Assembly (NCBI GenBank): GCA_023375675.1 | Contig: JALQBC010000007.1 | Location: 124,001-188,000, forward strand | DNA length: 64,000 bases | Origin: Cytospora piceicola | Taxonomy: Eukaryota > Ascomycota > Sordariomycetes > Diaporthales > Cytosporaceae | Direction of reading: 5' to 3' | Part shown: piece by piece, positions 13,040 through 24,169 of the stretch | Layout of the letters: each line of letters starts with the position of its first letter | Numbering within the stretch: the first letter of the stretch is position 1 | The notes under the pieces: generated by a model | Database searches by the model: none | What the model saw: only the letters and a program-made list of their open reading frames with translations | Told to the model about the DNA's origin: nothing | Program-made: the position numbers and the translations under genes

Positions 13040-13962
13040 GGTGTGTCGAAGTGGTGTGTATAAAAGGCAGCTCTGGTTTTGATATTGCAGCTCACACGCA
13101 CAGCCTTGTGGAATTCAAGGCGCAGTAAGGAGAATCTCAACAGTCCGTTACAATGTCAAGTCTCGCCGTGATGAGACTACGGCTTGGAAAGTTGTTTAGT
13201 GTAATGAGTGAAACTGAGGATTTACATACGGTAGGTAGTCTGGAGTAGTGTAGTTTACGGCATCCAGTCCTCCCTCAAGTCTGGTCGTCGAAAAATTTCC
13301 ACACTTGGAAAAATAACCTAGTACCAAGCACACCCCTGTCCAGCCTTGGGAGCCTTGCATTTGCAGGGTCCTATAACAATCTGCCACTGTGGGTCGCCCT
13401 AATAATCTACCACGGTATCCAGGTATCTCAGTACTCAGTACGCAGTATGCAGTACACGGTAGCGGCTTGGCAAGCAACACCCTGAACTCACCGTACTTAG
13501 TACGTCCCTAACATAGTACACGTACACTATATTATTCCCCTGGCAGCCTGCTGCAGTGTACTGTACCTTTCCCGTACAACAGGTACCAGATATAGCTGCT
13601 GCCCCTGCAGCTGTCATCTTCACCACCATCCCATCTCCAAGACTTCGCAAGGTTTCCCACCCGAAGCAGATCCCACTCTGCGGCGAGGCCCTCGGCAGTG
13701 CTTCTTTAATTGAGTAGTTCAGTACTCTACCGCTGCACCTCCTTTCCACCACCCTCAACATCCAACTCGACATGGTGCTTTGCTAGTACACGACGAACCT
13801 CGGCATTGTATACTCCTATTCATCTACACAGGGAATCTCGAACCCTCTTAGTTCGGGCCGCCTCTCCAGTGTCGGGCATAACTCCTTGTTTCTGACCTCG
13901 TCATCGACGACGATCCTGACTGTCGAGAACCCTCATTTGGCCTCCGGCACCCAACTACCATC
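13040..13962. promoter_or_regulatory. Divergent promoter region between RIX1 and YPP1 homologues
   Basis: 923 nt shared by two genes transcribed away from each other. It holds short CAGTAC/GTAC-rich repeats around 13430-13530. No open frame with domain content was found. Start sites cannot be placed from sequence alone. Confidence 0.55.
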
Positions 13963-16900
13963 ATGCCTCCGGCTCCAAACGCAACGAAAGGTAGACACTA
14001 CCTCGATCTTCTCGACAACGCTCGGTGCGAGGGAGACTGGGACGCTGTACCTGAACTCGTACGCAAGGTTCGCAAGCATGCGCCGAACAGAGTATGCCTC
14101 ACCCTGACCGCCGAAATCGAACATGGCATTTCCAAGGCCACGGCGTCTGAGACACCGATCACCGCGGCATCAGATACGGCGGCGCTTGAGAACGCCCCTC
14201 CCTCGAAAGACATTGAAGCCGCAGCCCACATCCCCAAACTCCTTGCCTCGATTGAGGAAGAACATACATACGCCGAGGATAGATTCCAGGCTCAAGTCTG
14301 CGTCGGATGGCTGCATTGGGCTGTTGGGGAATACAAACTTGCCCTTGACCGCCTACCTGAGGGCTTCGGGGCGAACGAAGTCGAGAGCCTGGACAATATT
14401 TCCGAGTGGACCAGGGTCTGCATGCTGAAGTCTGCCTATCTGCGGGCCAACTGCTTGTCTCGCAATGGCAATGAGCTTGATGCTCTGGCTGTATTCGAGG
14501 CCTCACTCCCACCCAGTTCCCACACCTGGACCAGCCAGACGTCCAGAAAACAGTTGCGATATTGGTCCGAGCTCTTCCTTACAGAGTACTGCATGCTTCA
14601 TAAGGGCTGTCTTGAAAAGGGGGAGCTGTCGCTGGAAGACATGAACTCGCTCATTTGCTTCCGCTCCTGGGCAAGGTGGTGGGATGGTTCAAAAGGGGCA
14701 CCTCTAGCCGGTGGCTACGGGTTCAAAGGATCGGTCTCGCGACGGCAGGTATGGTCCGACTACTACAAGCTACTCTCCACCATCCTACAGCAGGACCTGC
14801 CCTACCCTACGGCACATGCGGCACTCACGCAAGACGAATCATCCGCAAGGAGCCAACTGCTAGTCGAGATCAAAAGAGCCGAAACGCACTTCGAGGCTTT
14901 ACTACTGAACGAAACCTCCTTCCCCAATGCCAACGAGGAACGGGAAGAGATTGAGTTATTTGTGGCAACGCTCATGCAAAATTGGAGGGTCCTGACAGGT
15001 CGTGGATGGAGCGAAAAAGACCTGGGCCAGGAAGGCAAAGCAGGTCTTAGCGTGTCCGTCCTTGAGATGCTTTACCGCGCCTCCATGAAGACATACCATT
15101 CCACGGCGATATTGAGGAACCTCTTCATTGTTCATACTTCTGTGGCTGAGTTCGACTTGGCTTTCAAGGCGTTCGATGCATACCTCGACATTGCCAATAA
15201 GGGCAGAGCCCGTGTGGAAAAGACAGGTCACCAGGAGACTGGTCTCGACGATGATACTACCATTATTGAGACAATATCTCTATGCATCTCGGCTCTGTGT
15301 CGTTTCGGAGGGAGAGATGCTGCTGAGAAGGCGAAAGAAGTGGCCTCAGAGCTAGAGCATTGGCTCGAGAGGATAGAGCCACCTCAGGCGAACGGCGGCA
15401 AGGAGAATTTCCAGGAGGAAAAAGGCAGATCTTTGGCAACTGCGCACCGCGTGCCTGCAAAGAGTACGGCTTTAGCTTGGCAATCCATCGGCTTGGCTCA
15501 TGCGCAGTGGGCTCGGATGACGTTCGATGCTTCCGCTCGAACAGAGATGCAAAAGAAGGCCATCATATCCTTGCACACCTCCTTGTCGACTGGTTCCAGC
15601 GGCTCAGCAGATGTTCGTGGCGTATTTGCTCTTGCTTTACTGCTCGCGGAGCAGCGAGAGCTTACCAGTGCTATCGAGCTTGTCAAGGCCGCTCTGTTGG
15701 CGAGATCAGCAGGAGATGATACGCTTGTTCTACATAATGGCCCATTCTGGCGGGAAAGATCGCTCATTCCGCTCTGGCACCTCCTTTCGCTGTTGCTGAG
15801 CGCCAGGCAGGAATACGTGCTCGCAGCTAGGACATGCGAATGCGCATTTGAACAGTTTGGGGACCCTGCTGTGCTGTATGGGCGGCAGGCGGCGTACAAG
15901 AGCGACCATCTGAATGAGGCCGAAAAAGACCAAACTTCCAATAGAGCCCTAGTGGATGAGATGGATGATTTCGAGAAAGAGAATATTCTTGAGGTGAAGA
16001 TGACCCAACTGGCTATTGTCGAGATCACCGAAGGGCCAAGGATCGCTGTCAATGCCAGCTTAGAGCTCCTGACCTTGTTTTCTCGTCTGTTCGGCAATGT
16101 TCAAGTCCAGCCCACGCAGAGTCTGGAGCCACCGAAGACTGCGAATCCTCCCAAGACATCAGCGACTTTCCGAGGCTTCAGAACTGGAATATTTGGCAGT
16201 CGAAACAATCGCTCAGCGGATAAGAGAGACAGTGTAGCCGTCGAACAACCTGACGACAAGCTGGAGCCGACCCAGTCCCAACCCGAAACCAGGCAAAGTG
16301 TCAGTCGAGCCCCTACCATCCAGGTGACCAAAGAGAACAGCAGCCCCAATGACAGACACACACGAACGAAATCAACCACCAGCGAGAAACGGAGCGAGTC
16401 TGCCAGGAGGGGTTCCACTCACAGGAGGGATAGCCAGGCGGCCAGGCGGCGCGCTGCAAGCACAGGGCCAGTTCCTCACCCAGCAACTGTCGTTGATGGA
16501 GAGCCATTCTATACACCCATGGTGACTGAGGGTCTGAATGTGTCCGATTTCTTTTCTAGTGCCGACAAAAGCAACCCCCTGTCGAGGCCGTCGTCCGCTG
16601 TGAATCCCGACGGGATGCCATTACAGGCAGGCATGTCTGGGATCGCGTTGGATGGGATGGAACCAGCCGGGGCGATATTGCCGATCATACAGTTTGAAAA
16701 GGCGTACGAAAGGAGGCGTAGAAGCGCGATCTTGGTCAAGGTGTGGCTCATGATAGCGGGCTTTTACCGCAGGGCCAGGATGTATGATGATGCTAAGGGC
16801 TCGGTCAACGAGGCCCAAAAACTGGTCCAGACGATGGAGGCAGAACTGGGCAAAGATTCGAGCGAGTTGAGCAAAAGGTTGGCGGCATCTCCATCACTGA

Positions 16901-17656
16901 GGGATCCGGGTTGGGCCGGCAAGAAATCGATCGAGGAGCTATGGGGCGACGTCTGGTGTGAGGTAAGTGACAGAAACCCGACCTTAAAGCACCTCGGTGC
17001 GGCTGTGCTAACTTCAACCACAGAATGGCCGTCTACAAGTCGCCAAGGGGGAAACCGATGCTGCCCGCGAGGATTTCGAAACAGCCCTGACTCATTTCCC
17101 TGACCACCCCGCCGCTATAGTCGGCCTCTCAGACATCTTGCTAGACGTCTACTGTGAGAAGATCTTACCACCCCCGGCCTTCCCGGGTCTGGACCTCGTC
17201 GGCGGCTCGGAAGCTATGCCTGGCACAGACATGAGCACAGCCGACATCATCTCTCCAACACGGAAGGGAGCAAACGCGACCAAGCTGCTCACTGCAGAAC
17301 CAATCGGTCTCGGCGCCTTTAAATCTCCTAAAGACGAACTCTTGAAACCGGCTGATGAGCCCAAGGGCTCATCACCACAACATGAGAGCCAGCTTGTTCC
17401 ACCCTACAAGGCCTTGTCTATCCCCCTGGTGGATCGCCTTGCTTCTCGAGATAGGGCTTACGGACTACTGTCGAACCTAACGAAGCTCGGGACTGGCTGG
17501 AACAACTCGGACGCATGGTTCGCTCTGGCCCGGGCGCATGAAGAGAGCGGACAGCTGGACAAGGCGAAGGATGTGCTGTGGTGGTGCGTCGAACTAGAAG
17601 AGGGCATGGGTGTTAGAGAGTGGGGATGTGTTAATACGGGTGGCTACGTCCTCTGA
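13963..17656 (+). CDS. YPP1: YPP1/TTC7-like TPR protein of the PI4-kinase complex
   Basis: Two exons (13963-16962, 17024-17656) with a 61-nt intron (GTAAGT donor, branch GCTAAC, CACAG acceptor) give 1210 residues. The protein is a long helical repeat protein. The N-terminus reads KGRHYLDLLDNARCEGDWDAVPELVRKVRKHAP. TPR-like helices follow to about residue 720. A Ser/Arg/Thr-rich disordered insert spans about 725-860 (about 16137-16540). The C-terminal TPR pairs are the most conserved: ARMYDDAKGSVNEAQKL, VAKGETDAAREDFETAL.HFPDHPAAIVGLSDILL and SDAWFALARAHEESGQ. This order is typical of fungal Ypp1. Ypp1 recruits the Stt4 PI4-kinase to plasma-membrane Efr3 patches and was first described as a cargo-transport factor. 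The family call rests on the whole architecture. Confidence 0.85.
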
Positions 17657-18200
17657 TTTTCCTGTGTATAATGATATCGTAGGTTCCGATCGGTCCTGGC
17701 ATGGCATAGCATGGCATAGCACAGCACAGCACAGCACACAGCACAGCAAAGCACAGCACAGCACATAGCATAGCATAGCATAGCAACTGCGTCTTGGAAG
17801 GGAGAGATATATAACGGTATACTGTTTAATTAATCAATCAGACAATTCACTCCATTTCTAAAGTTGTCTATTTGTGTGATACCTGAGCTTGAGTCGTGAC
17901 CTGAGTACACATGCCTTTCGGTATGATGTCGCCCACCTATGATCTTATCTTACCCTATTAACTGGGTGACAGGGGTAGCTGGCGCACGGACCACAACACG
18001 CTCGACGCTCGACACTCGACGCGTCCAACTTGGCCATGTTTTTCTCCACCATCGCAGCTGTCAGTTACCTCACATCAAGGTCCCTGCCAATGTACATCAA
18101 ACAACCCGCTCGCTGACGCAATTGAAGCATGCCAATCTGAGAGGTCGTTCATCTCATTTATTGAATATTATTTCCCACGAACTCACAAACCAAGCGCGCC
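17657..18200. other. Intergenic with AGCAC/AGCAT minisatellite
   Basis: 3' flank of the YPP1 homologue and leader of the next gene. The main structure is the tandem repeat listed separately at 17698-17785. No gene was seen. Confidence 0.6.
17698..17785. repeat. Pentanucleotide-type tandem repeat (AGCAC/AGCAT)
   Basis: About 17 imperfect 5-nt units of the form GCAYA lie 40 nt after the YPP1-like stop codon, in the 3' UTR or just beyond. The array grades from GGCAT units to AGCAC and back to AGCAT, so it has expanded in blocks. Confidence 0.85.
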
Positions 18201-20027
18201 ATGCCGCGACCAACACGAACCCGAGCCGCCGCCGCCGCCGCGCGACGGGGCGGAGAGACCTCTTCGGACGCCGCGCCTGCACCGGTGAAGACAGTCGCGG
18301 AGCCGACCCGATCCGACGAAGCCTCGGATAATATCTACGGCGTCAGTGATCGCGAAATCGAGCACCAGAAGAAGATGAGACAGGCAACAACCGCGAGGGC
18401 GGCCCCGTCCGAGAGATCATTCATGACGACACGGAGCACGCGCAGTCGCGCCGCAGTCGCCAGCAACGTGACAGCCCTGGAGGACTCGAGAGCGCGGCGC
18501 GACGCGGCGATGAGCATCCTCGACAACCTTACATCCACCACAAACGACATGGTAGACGGCCCTGAGACGGTCGTCAGCCCTGTAGTCGAGGCCGGCCGCA
18601 ACACGCAGATGGACGATTCGTCACTGCTCGGTCCGCGAACAGGGGCTGGCATCAATCTCTCTGGCTTGGAGATCAACGACAGCGAGATATTCGGCAACCT
18701 CGACAGCAGCTTTGATGTTAGTCGCGCCGACGGCGGGGACGAGAGCGGCAGCTTGGGACACCAGACGGGAATGCGCTCGGCCGATACGTCAGCCTTCAAT
18801 GTCAGCGTCTTCAAGCGCCAACCACGCCGCCGCCGCCAGTCGAGCATTGTGAGCCGAGAGGACGCGCCTATCCGACCAAGTAGCCGTGGGCCTACCACAC
18901 CGGGCCTGAGCTCCAAGTTCAACCTGGGCAACTTCAAGCGGCGACAAAGGCAGCCGAGTATCTTGTTGTCTTCAGCGCAAAAGGCGCCGATGTCGGTGCA
19001 GAGGTCTAGGGCTGCATCACAAGCTAGTGAGACCGCGTTAGATTCTGAGGGTGAGGAAGAGTCGTTCTTGCCTGAAGCAGAGGGAACTCCTGTCCGGCAA
19101 TCGAGGGGCAGGCATAGTGCCGTCCAAGACGCAGATATGGTGGATGCGACGGAGGTGAGGCCACTGAAGAGAAAGTCTGCAGAGAGCCATGAGGTGGAGG
19201 CTGCCAAGAGACAAGCGGTCGAGGCGGAGGAAGCCCTTCATCAGTCCGTTGAGATGGACGATGCTTCGTCACCACCCAGTATTCTCGACCGCACACCTGA
19301 GCTGGATAGTGACAGTATTCTCGCTCCACCGGCGAGTGACAGCGGATCCGAGGGCAGTCCGACTATGTGGCCGTCACTGAAGGACCTGGGGAAGAAGAGA
19401 CACGCCCCTGCAGCGCCACGGCATCAGAAGACGCCGGGACTGGACGATGACGAGTCTGATCTCTCCGAGCCACCCTCGCTGACACACTCACCAAACCCCA
19501 AGTTCGATGCTAAGAAGAAAGGAAAGGCCGTGCAACGAAAAGAGTCGCCAAAGATATCGACAGCCGACCTGGAGGCTCTTCTTCCGCGTCGACGACGCAA
19601 GGTTCGTCGAGGTAGGGAGGGTTCCGAGGGCGAGGAGGCCGGCTCAGGCCAGGATGTCTACGACATTTCGAGTCAACCCAAGGCAACGAAGAACAAGACA
19701 GCACGACCTTTGAACAGCTCATCGAAGGCGAATGGGACGGTTTCAGCAGAGCAGGCAGCCGTATCGACAAGGAGGAAAACAAGACACACGTATGGGTCCA
19801 GGGTCTTCGACAAGGAGAACACAGTGGAGGACGACTCGATCCAAGTCAGCGAAGAAGCATCCATGCCAGTAGATGACAGTGTGTTCGAGGCCGACGCGAC
19901 GACGACGTCTATGGATCTGGGCGAGGAGCTGAAAGCTGCTTCTAAGAAATTCAAGGAGGTAGACAAGTGGGAGCTGGATTTTGAGGAAGTTGTGGAGTCG
20001 TCTTCACCTTTGCCTGAGGGGCGTTGA
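18201..20027 (+). CDS. Disordered basic protein with KEN box and FNxxxFKR repeats
   Basis: Single exon, 608 residues, family not recognised. The sequence is rich in Ser, Arg, Asp and Glu and mostly disordered. Features seen: an Arg/Ala-rich start (MPRPTRTRAAAAAARR); two copies of an FNxxxFKRxxR..SI motif at about residues 199 and 240; several Arg/Lys clusters able to act as nuclear localisation signals (about 460-470, RRRRKVRRGR); a KEN tripeptide at 538-540, preceded by TYGSRVF; and a compact C-terminus KKFKEVDKWELDFEEVVESSSPLPEG that looks conserved rather than low complexity. Together these suggest a nuclear, perhaps cell-cycle-regulated (APC/C-KEN) chromatin protein. That is inference. 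Nothing catalytic is visible. Confidence 0.75.
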   Translation: MPRPTRTRAAAAAARRGGETSSDAAPAPVKTVAEPTRSDEASDNIYGVSDREIEHQKKMRQATTARAAPSERSFMTTRSTRSRAAVASNVTALEDSRARRDAAMSILDNLTSTTNDMVDGPETVVSPVVEAGRNTQMDDSSLLGPRTGAGINLSGLEINDSEIFGNLDSSFDVSRADGGDESGSLGHQTGMRSADTSAFNVSVFKRQPRRRRQSSIVSREDAPIRPSSRGPTTPGLSSKFNLGNFKRRQRQPSILLSSAQKAPMSVQRSRAASQASETALDSEGEEESFLPEAEGTPVRQSRGRHSAVQDADMVDATEVRPLKRKSAESHEVEAAKRQAVEAEEALHQSVEMDDASSPPSILDRTPELDSDSILAPPASDSGSEGSPTMWPSLKDLGKKRHAPAAPRHQKTPGLDDDESDLSEPPSLTHSPNPKFDAKKKGKAVQRKESPKISTADLEALLPRRRRKVRRGREGSEGEEAGSGQDVYDISSQPKATKNKTARPLNSSSKANGTVSAEQAAVSTRRKTRHTYGSRVFDKENTVEDDSIQVSEEASMPVDDSVFEADATTTSMDLGEELKAASKKFKEVDKWELDFEEVVESSSPLPEGR

Positions 20028-20578
20028 GCCTTTCTTGTTTTTGTATTTTATGCAGTGAGGTTTAATACCCCTGGACGTTGTGTTGGATTCTGGTCTGGAA
20101 GGTCTAGGCGTCGTAATATCAGCCTTGCTTTAGCTGTGTCCTGTACACCTTCTGAGCTACAAATATGATCTCGTGGGTTTCGTAATACCCATCTTGATGA
20201 CCGTTATATGTGCTTGATGAAGCCCGTGGGCCCAATGACTTTTGGGCATTGAAACGGGCATCTCTCCTAAGCTTCCGTCTCCCTACTCGAGTTCCTCAGA
20301 AGCTGAACCCTGTGCAGTGTTTTGTCATGGGCTGTCTCCATCCGAACTCGCTTCCCAAACACCATCTTCAGTCCTTCCTTGGTCCTCCTCCAGTGGATTG
20401 TTTCCTATGCTCTTGTTTTGGCTTTGGGCTAGACTCCTGGGGGCTACCCTTTGGACTTCTTAACTATCCTCACATAGGCGTGTGGACCACGTCGTCCTGA
20501 AGTTTGAGTTCGCTGCAATCAAGACCTTTCATTGAGTGGCCGATGTTACCATCATAGACCGCTGCTTCTAACGTGAAC
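20028..20578. other. Convergent 3' intergenic region
   Basis: 551 nt between two converging genes. No feature was recognised beyond presumed 3' UTRs. Confidence 0.55.
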
Positions 20579-21525
20579 TCATGCCGAGAGCGTAACGCTG
20601 TCGACATGGCGCTCCACCACGGGCACGAGATGCGCAACCTGGTTGGAATCCCTCAAAGCGGATGTGACGGCGTCTGGTAGCAGTCCAGACATGACCAGAT
20701 TCTGTATGCGTCAGCCAGTATTCTTTTTTCCATATTCAACCAAGTAGGGCTACCATCAACTGGTCGGGCCCGGGAACTTACCCTTTTCACATTCGCAAAT
20801 GTGTCCTCCTTCGCCGTATACTCACGGATCACCTCTTCCTTCTCAAAGTCCACATACAACCTTGTGTCCCTAACCCGTACGACGACGTTGTCCAGGCGCA
20901 TGTACAGCCTCGCCAGCAGCAGCATCCTCTGCTCCATGACGCGCACCTTGCAGCTGAAGATGGAGATGCCATTGTCGTCCAGCTCGCTCTCGAACAGCAC
21001 CACCTCGTCGAAGAACAGGATGGGGTCCCGCCGCTTCAGCAGCTCCAGCGGGATCTCCTTGGCGGCGGGCCCGGCGGCCCCCTCCAGGCGGCGGCCGGCG
21101 GCCGGCCCGCGCAGCGCGGGCGCCTCGTCGCCGCGGTACGCGGTGGTGTAGCTCCAGTCGAAGGGCTTGACGACCTCGCGGATGTCGTGGGCCGAGGACT
21201 TCTCGCGCGACGAGGACCAGGCGCCGGCGTAGGCGACCTGCAGCATGTTGGCGCCCGTCTTGTCGACGGCGTCGAGGGCGGCCTCGGCCGTGAAGCCGAC
21301 GGCCCAGCCCGAGGGCGCGTGGCGCACGGCCACCAGGTTGTCGCCGAAGATCATCTCGGGCACGGGGATGCCCAGGCGGGCCGACATGGCGTCTATGGGG
21401 CCCGACTTGGAGATGGGCAGCTTGCGCGCCGACACCTCGAAGCTGCCCTGCCTGTGCGTCGTGGTCGCCTGGGACAGCATGGTGGGGGAGGGGTACGGCT
21501 CGTTGGGCGAGCTGGTGTGGTTCAT
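20579..21525 (-). CDS. TIP41: TIP41-like protein (TOR/PP2A pathway)
   Basis: Two exons (21525-20782 and 20701-20579) flank an 80-nt intron (GTAAGT donor, branch GCTGAC, TACAG acceptor) and give 288 residues. The TIP41 family is recognised by PFDWSYTTAYRG, then ELLKRRDPILFFDEVVLFESELDDNGISIFSCKVRVM, LARLYMRLDNVVVRVRDTRLYVDF and REYTAKE. The spliced C-terminus NLVMSGLLPDAVTSALRDSN continues the fold. Tip41 binds Tap42/alpha4 or PP2A-type phosphatase catalytic subunits and opposes TORC1 signalling. Between the FDWSYTT motif and the DPILFFDE motif there is an Ala/Gly/Arg-rich insert coded by very GC-rich DNA (about 21050-21130). The start at 21525 (MNHTSS) is chosen because the upstream codons are His/Gln/Asn-rich leader sequence without an ATG in good context. 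Confidence 0.85.
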
Positions 21526-24169
21526 GGTGTCTTGCCCTTGAGGGTGTTTTGTTTGTTCGTGTTGTTGGTTGATTTGGATGGGTGTATGGTCAAAGTATTT
21601 GGAGTTCTGGTGTTGGTGGCAGTGGTGGTTGAATATGAGATGTTGCAACGAAGTGAGTGAGTGAGTGAGTGAGTGAGAAGGACTGTTAGTGTTAGTGAGA
21701 GGACAAGCTCCAAAACCCTACCTTGAAAGCTTCCCTTGAGATCTATAAACCCTGTAATTTACGGATGCCGTAAACTACAGGTCTGAGCAGCATGTCGATG
21801 TGATGCGGCCACCCGACTATAACTCTCTATTCGGAGTTATGCTAACCGTTATGCAGTTCGATTCTGGGAGGTCCATAATCATTAGACAGGGTTAATGGTC
21901 AATTCATTGCAAGACTGGTTGGTTCCTTTTCTCGACAACGACTCCGGAAGTCTAGCCGTCTGCTGTAAAATACCCAAAATGAGCTTTCGTGTTAGAAATA
22001 TGTAAGTGGCAATACCCGTACTTAACTTAAGACATTTATTTTTGTTCTCTCATTGTCATAAAATGAATCTGTATTCCATGATTATCGACATTTACGGAGG
22101 GAGAATGGTGAGTGGACATAGGCGGCGGGAAACATTTGAAGACCAATCTCCATTGATTGGAGAGTCCATATAGCCTTAGGAGACATGAGATGCCTGGAAG
22201 TTGTGGCTAGCACCAATTTGAGGCCCATATTTCATTGTCCTTGAATATAATGTGAGATCTGTAACCCGTAAGAGGAGCTACACCATTCAACACTATTCTT
22301 CAGTACTCCTGAAGGGGAGCAAGGGCTTGGACATCTGTCCCATTCCTGTAGGATACCAAGTGGCCAAGCTGAGGTTATGTATTATGAAGGACGCTTTCAG
22401 AAACGAGGCGAATATCTTCCTTAGATATGACTTTGTACTCGGCGCCACCAAGGTCAGACACTACAAACTGCATGCCGTGTGTCCAGACGATACCGTCAGG
22501 GACCCCGGCCCAGGTTCCACTCATCAAGAATATATCGTGAAGTACCAACAATGCCCGCCCGAGATACGTGAGCCTTTGAAGCTTTCTAACGAGGATTTTC
22601 AGCTCATTCTTGTGGGTAGATAGGCCCGGTAAAGATATGCGTTGGAAGATTCTTCACGTGTCGAGAACGAGGGCATATACGACGTGTATGTGCGTCGTTA
22701 CCCTTTTCGAGGAAAGAGAAGTCTAGCTGCAGTCTTTCAGCTTCCTGTGATCCCAGGGGGAGAGACCGATAGACCTGGCACCTGAGGAAGAGAGGTACCT
22801 TGAGGCAGTCCATCGCCGACTCAACGACAGTGGCGAACGACAGTGGCAGTGACCCCCCCAGCCCATTCAAGTCGATTTGTATTGGACAAGTAACCTGTCT
22901 GCTTTGAAAATTGCTGAATGAGGGTTCTCATAAAAATACCAAGGGACAACGTTCCTTTTCCATAATATACGGAGACTCCCCGACAGAACTCAGTGATATA
23001 CTCCCTCAATGAAATCGTCCAAATGTCAGCATCGTCCTGAATCTACCCATATATTAAGGAATATACACCTGCTACCCCTGTATAAATAGCAGCATGCACA
23101 CTCCTGATAATTATATGTACCTGCCGGGAGTCATCTGTGCATTTCCCTGATCTAATAATAAGTCATCTGCCACACATCACAACCCATCAGATATAGGGTT
23201 CTACCACATGCATACTGTGTGGGAATCTATCGAAGCGAGCTATTCGATGCACAAGCAGGTCCAAACTGGAAAAGGGTACAGTATGCGCACTGAGTGTCTG
23301 TGCTATTTTGATCTAAGGTAAAGCCATAGCACCACGATACAAAAGTCCGGGGCTAAAGAGTACTCGAGTAAATTTAAATGGCTTGTTTGCAGGCGTCCCA
23401 TGGGATGGTAGGACGGTACCGGTCAAATATGTACCAAAGGCCTCAAGTGCTTACTCAGGTGGATAGTTCGAAACATCGCTCACTATATTCTCTCTGTTCT
23501 CAGTTACTAAAGAATCATAACATATGTTACGTCAACTATTCTAGCCGTAACATATTCCAGGTGCGTAATAGCCAGTCACCACGTATAGTCCTGCAGTATC
23601 GTTTTGTTCGATATGCAAAGCAATCTTGAAGCACTGAGCCCTGCTGCTGTATTGAAATGATCCAGACATAACAGCAGTTCCGTTGTCATACCCGAGACCT
23701 GTAGTATTGCCCAACGCTGTGATTGGAATTTGTAGTGATTATAGTAGCTCTCAGACCAGTCGACATCCTGGATGGAGGGATATGTCATTGGCCGTCTTGA
23801 GCATTTGGGTCTGGTGATATTTCTCAATATTTGCTTTAGCCTCAAGTCCGCGCACCCGCGTTCCGGGACACTTTTGCGTGGTCGAGCCCGGGCATAACTT
23901 CCATGCCATACAGTTCAATTTTCGTTTCCGCATTCTGGATTCCACCACCTTCTTTCTCATCCATATCTCCTCATCTTTCTTGAATTTATCCAAAGAATAA
24001 TTTATTGCCTGCGGAGCACTGCAATACTTAAAATATATGATCCATCGACGGAGAGCGCAAGCTCCATGATACGCAGTTGCTCTTGTTCAACCGGCTTGAG
24101 AAGCAAATATCTGCCCTTGTACCTGGACAGAACCAAAAAGAAGCAACTTCTGCCCCATTTGTAGCTTCC
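21526..24169. other. AT-richer intergenic region, 2.6 kb
   Basis: Base composition drops toward AT compared with the flanks. A GAGT tetranucleotide run lies at 21653-21678 in the TIP41 leader. Two open stretches, 22223-22623 (+) and about 23751-24086 (-), have no initiator ATG near their 5' end, no domain and no good splice partners. They could be decayed gene or transposon pieces. No terminal repeats were found. Confidence 0.5.
21653..21678. repeat. GAGT microsatellite
   Basis: Six perfect GAGT units lie in the presumed 5' leader of the TIP41-like gene. Confidence 0.85.

Noticed and set aside
21850..21875. GTTCGATTC, a B-box-like tRNA element
   Set aside because: No matching A-box, anticodon arm or acceptor stem could be folded around it.
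22223..22623. Plus-strand open stretch of about 130 codons in the AT-rich region
   Set aside because: There is no ATG in its first third and no phase-compatible exon was found upstream. It was kept only as a possible relic in the region description.
23751..24086. Minus-strand Lys/Arg-rich open stretch of about 112 codons
   Set aside because: No initiator ATG near the 5' end, no domain, and it approaches the promoter of the better-supported + gene at 24170.
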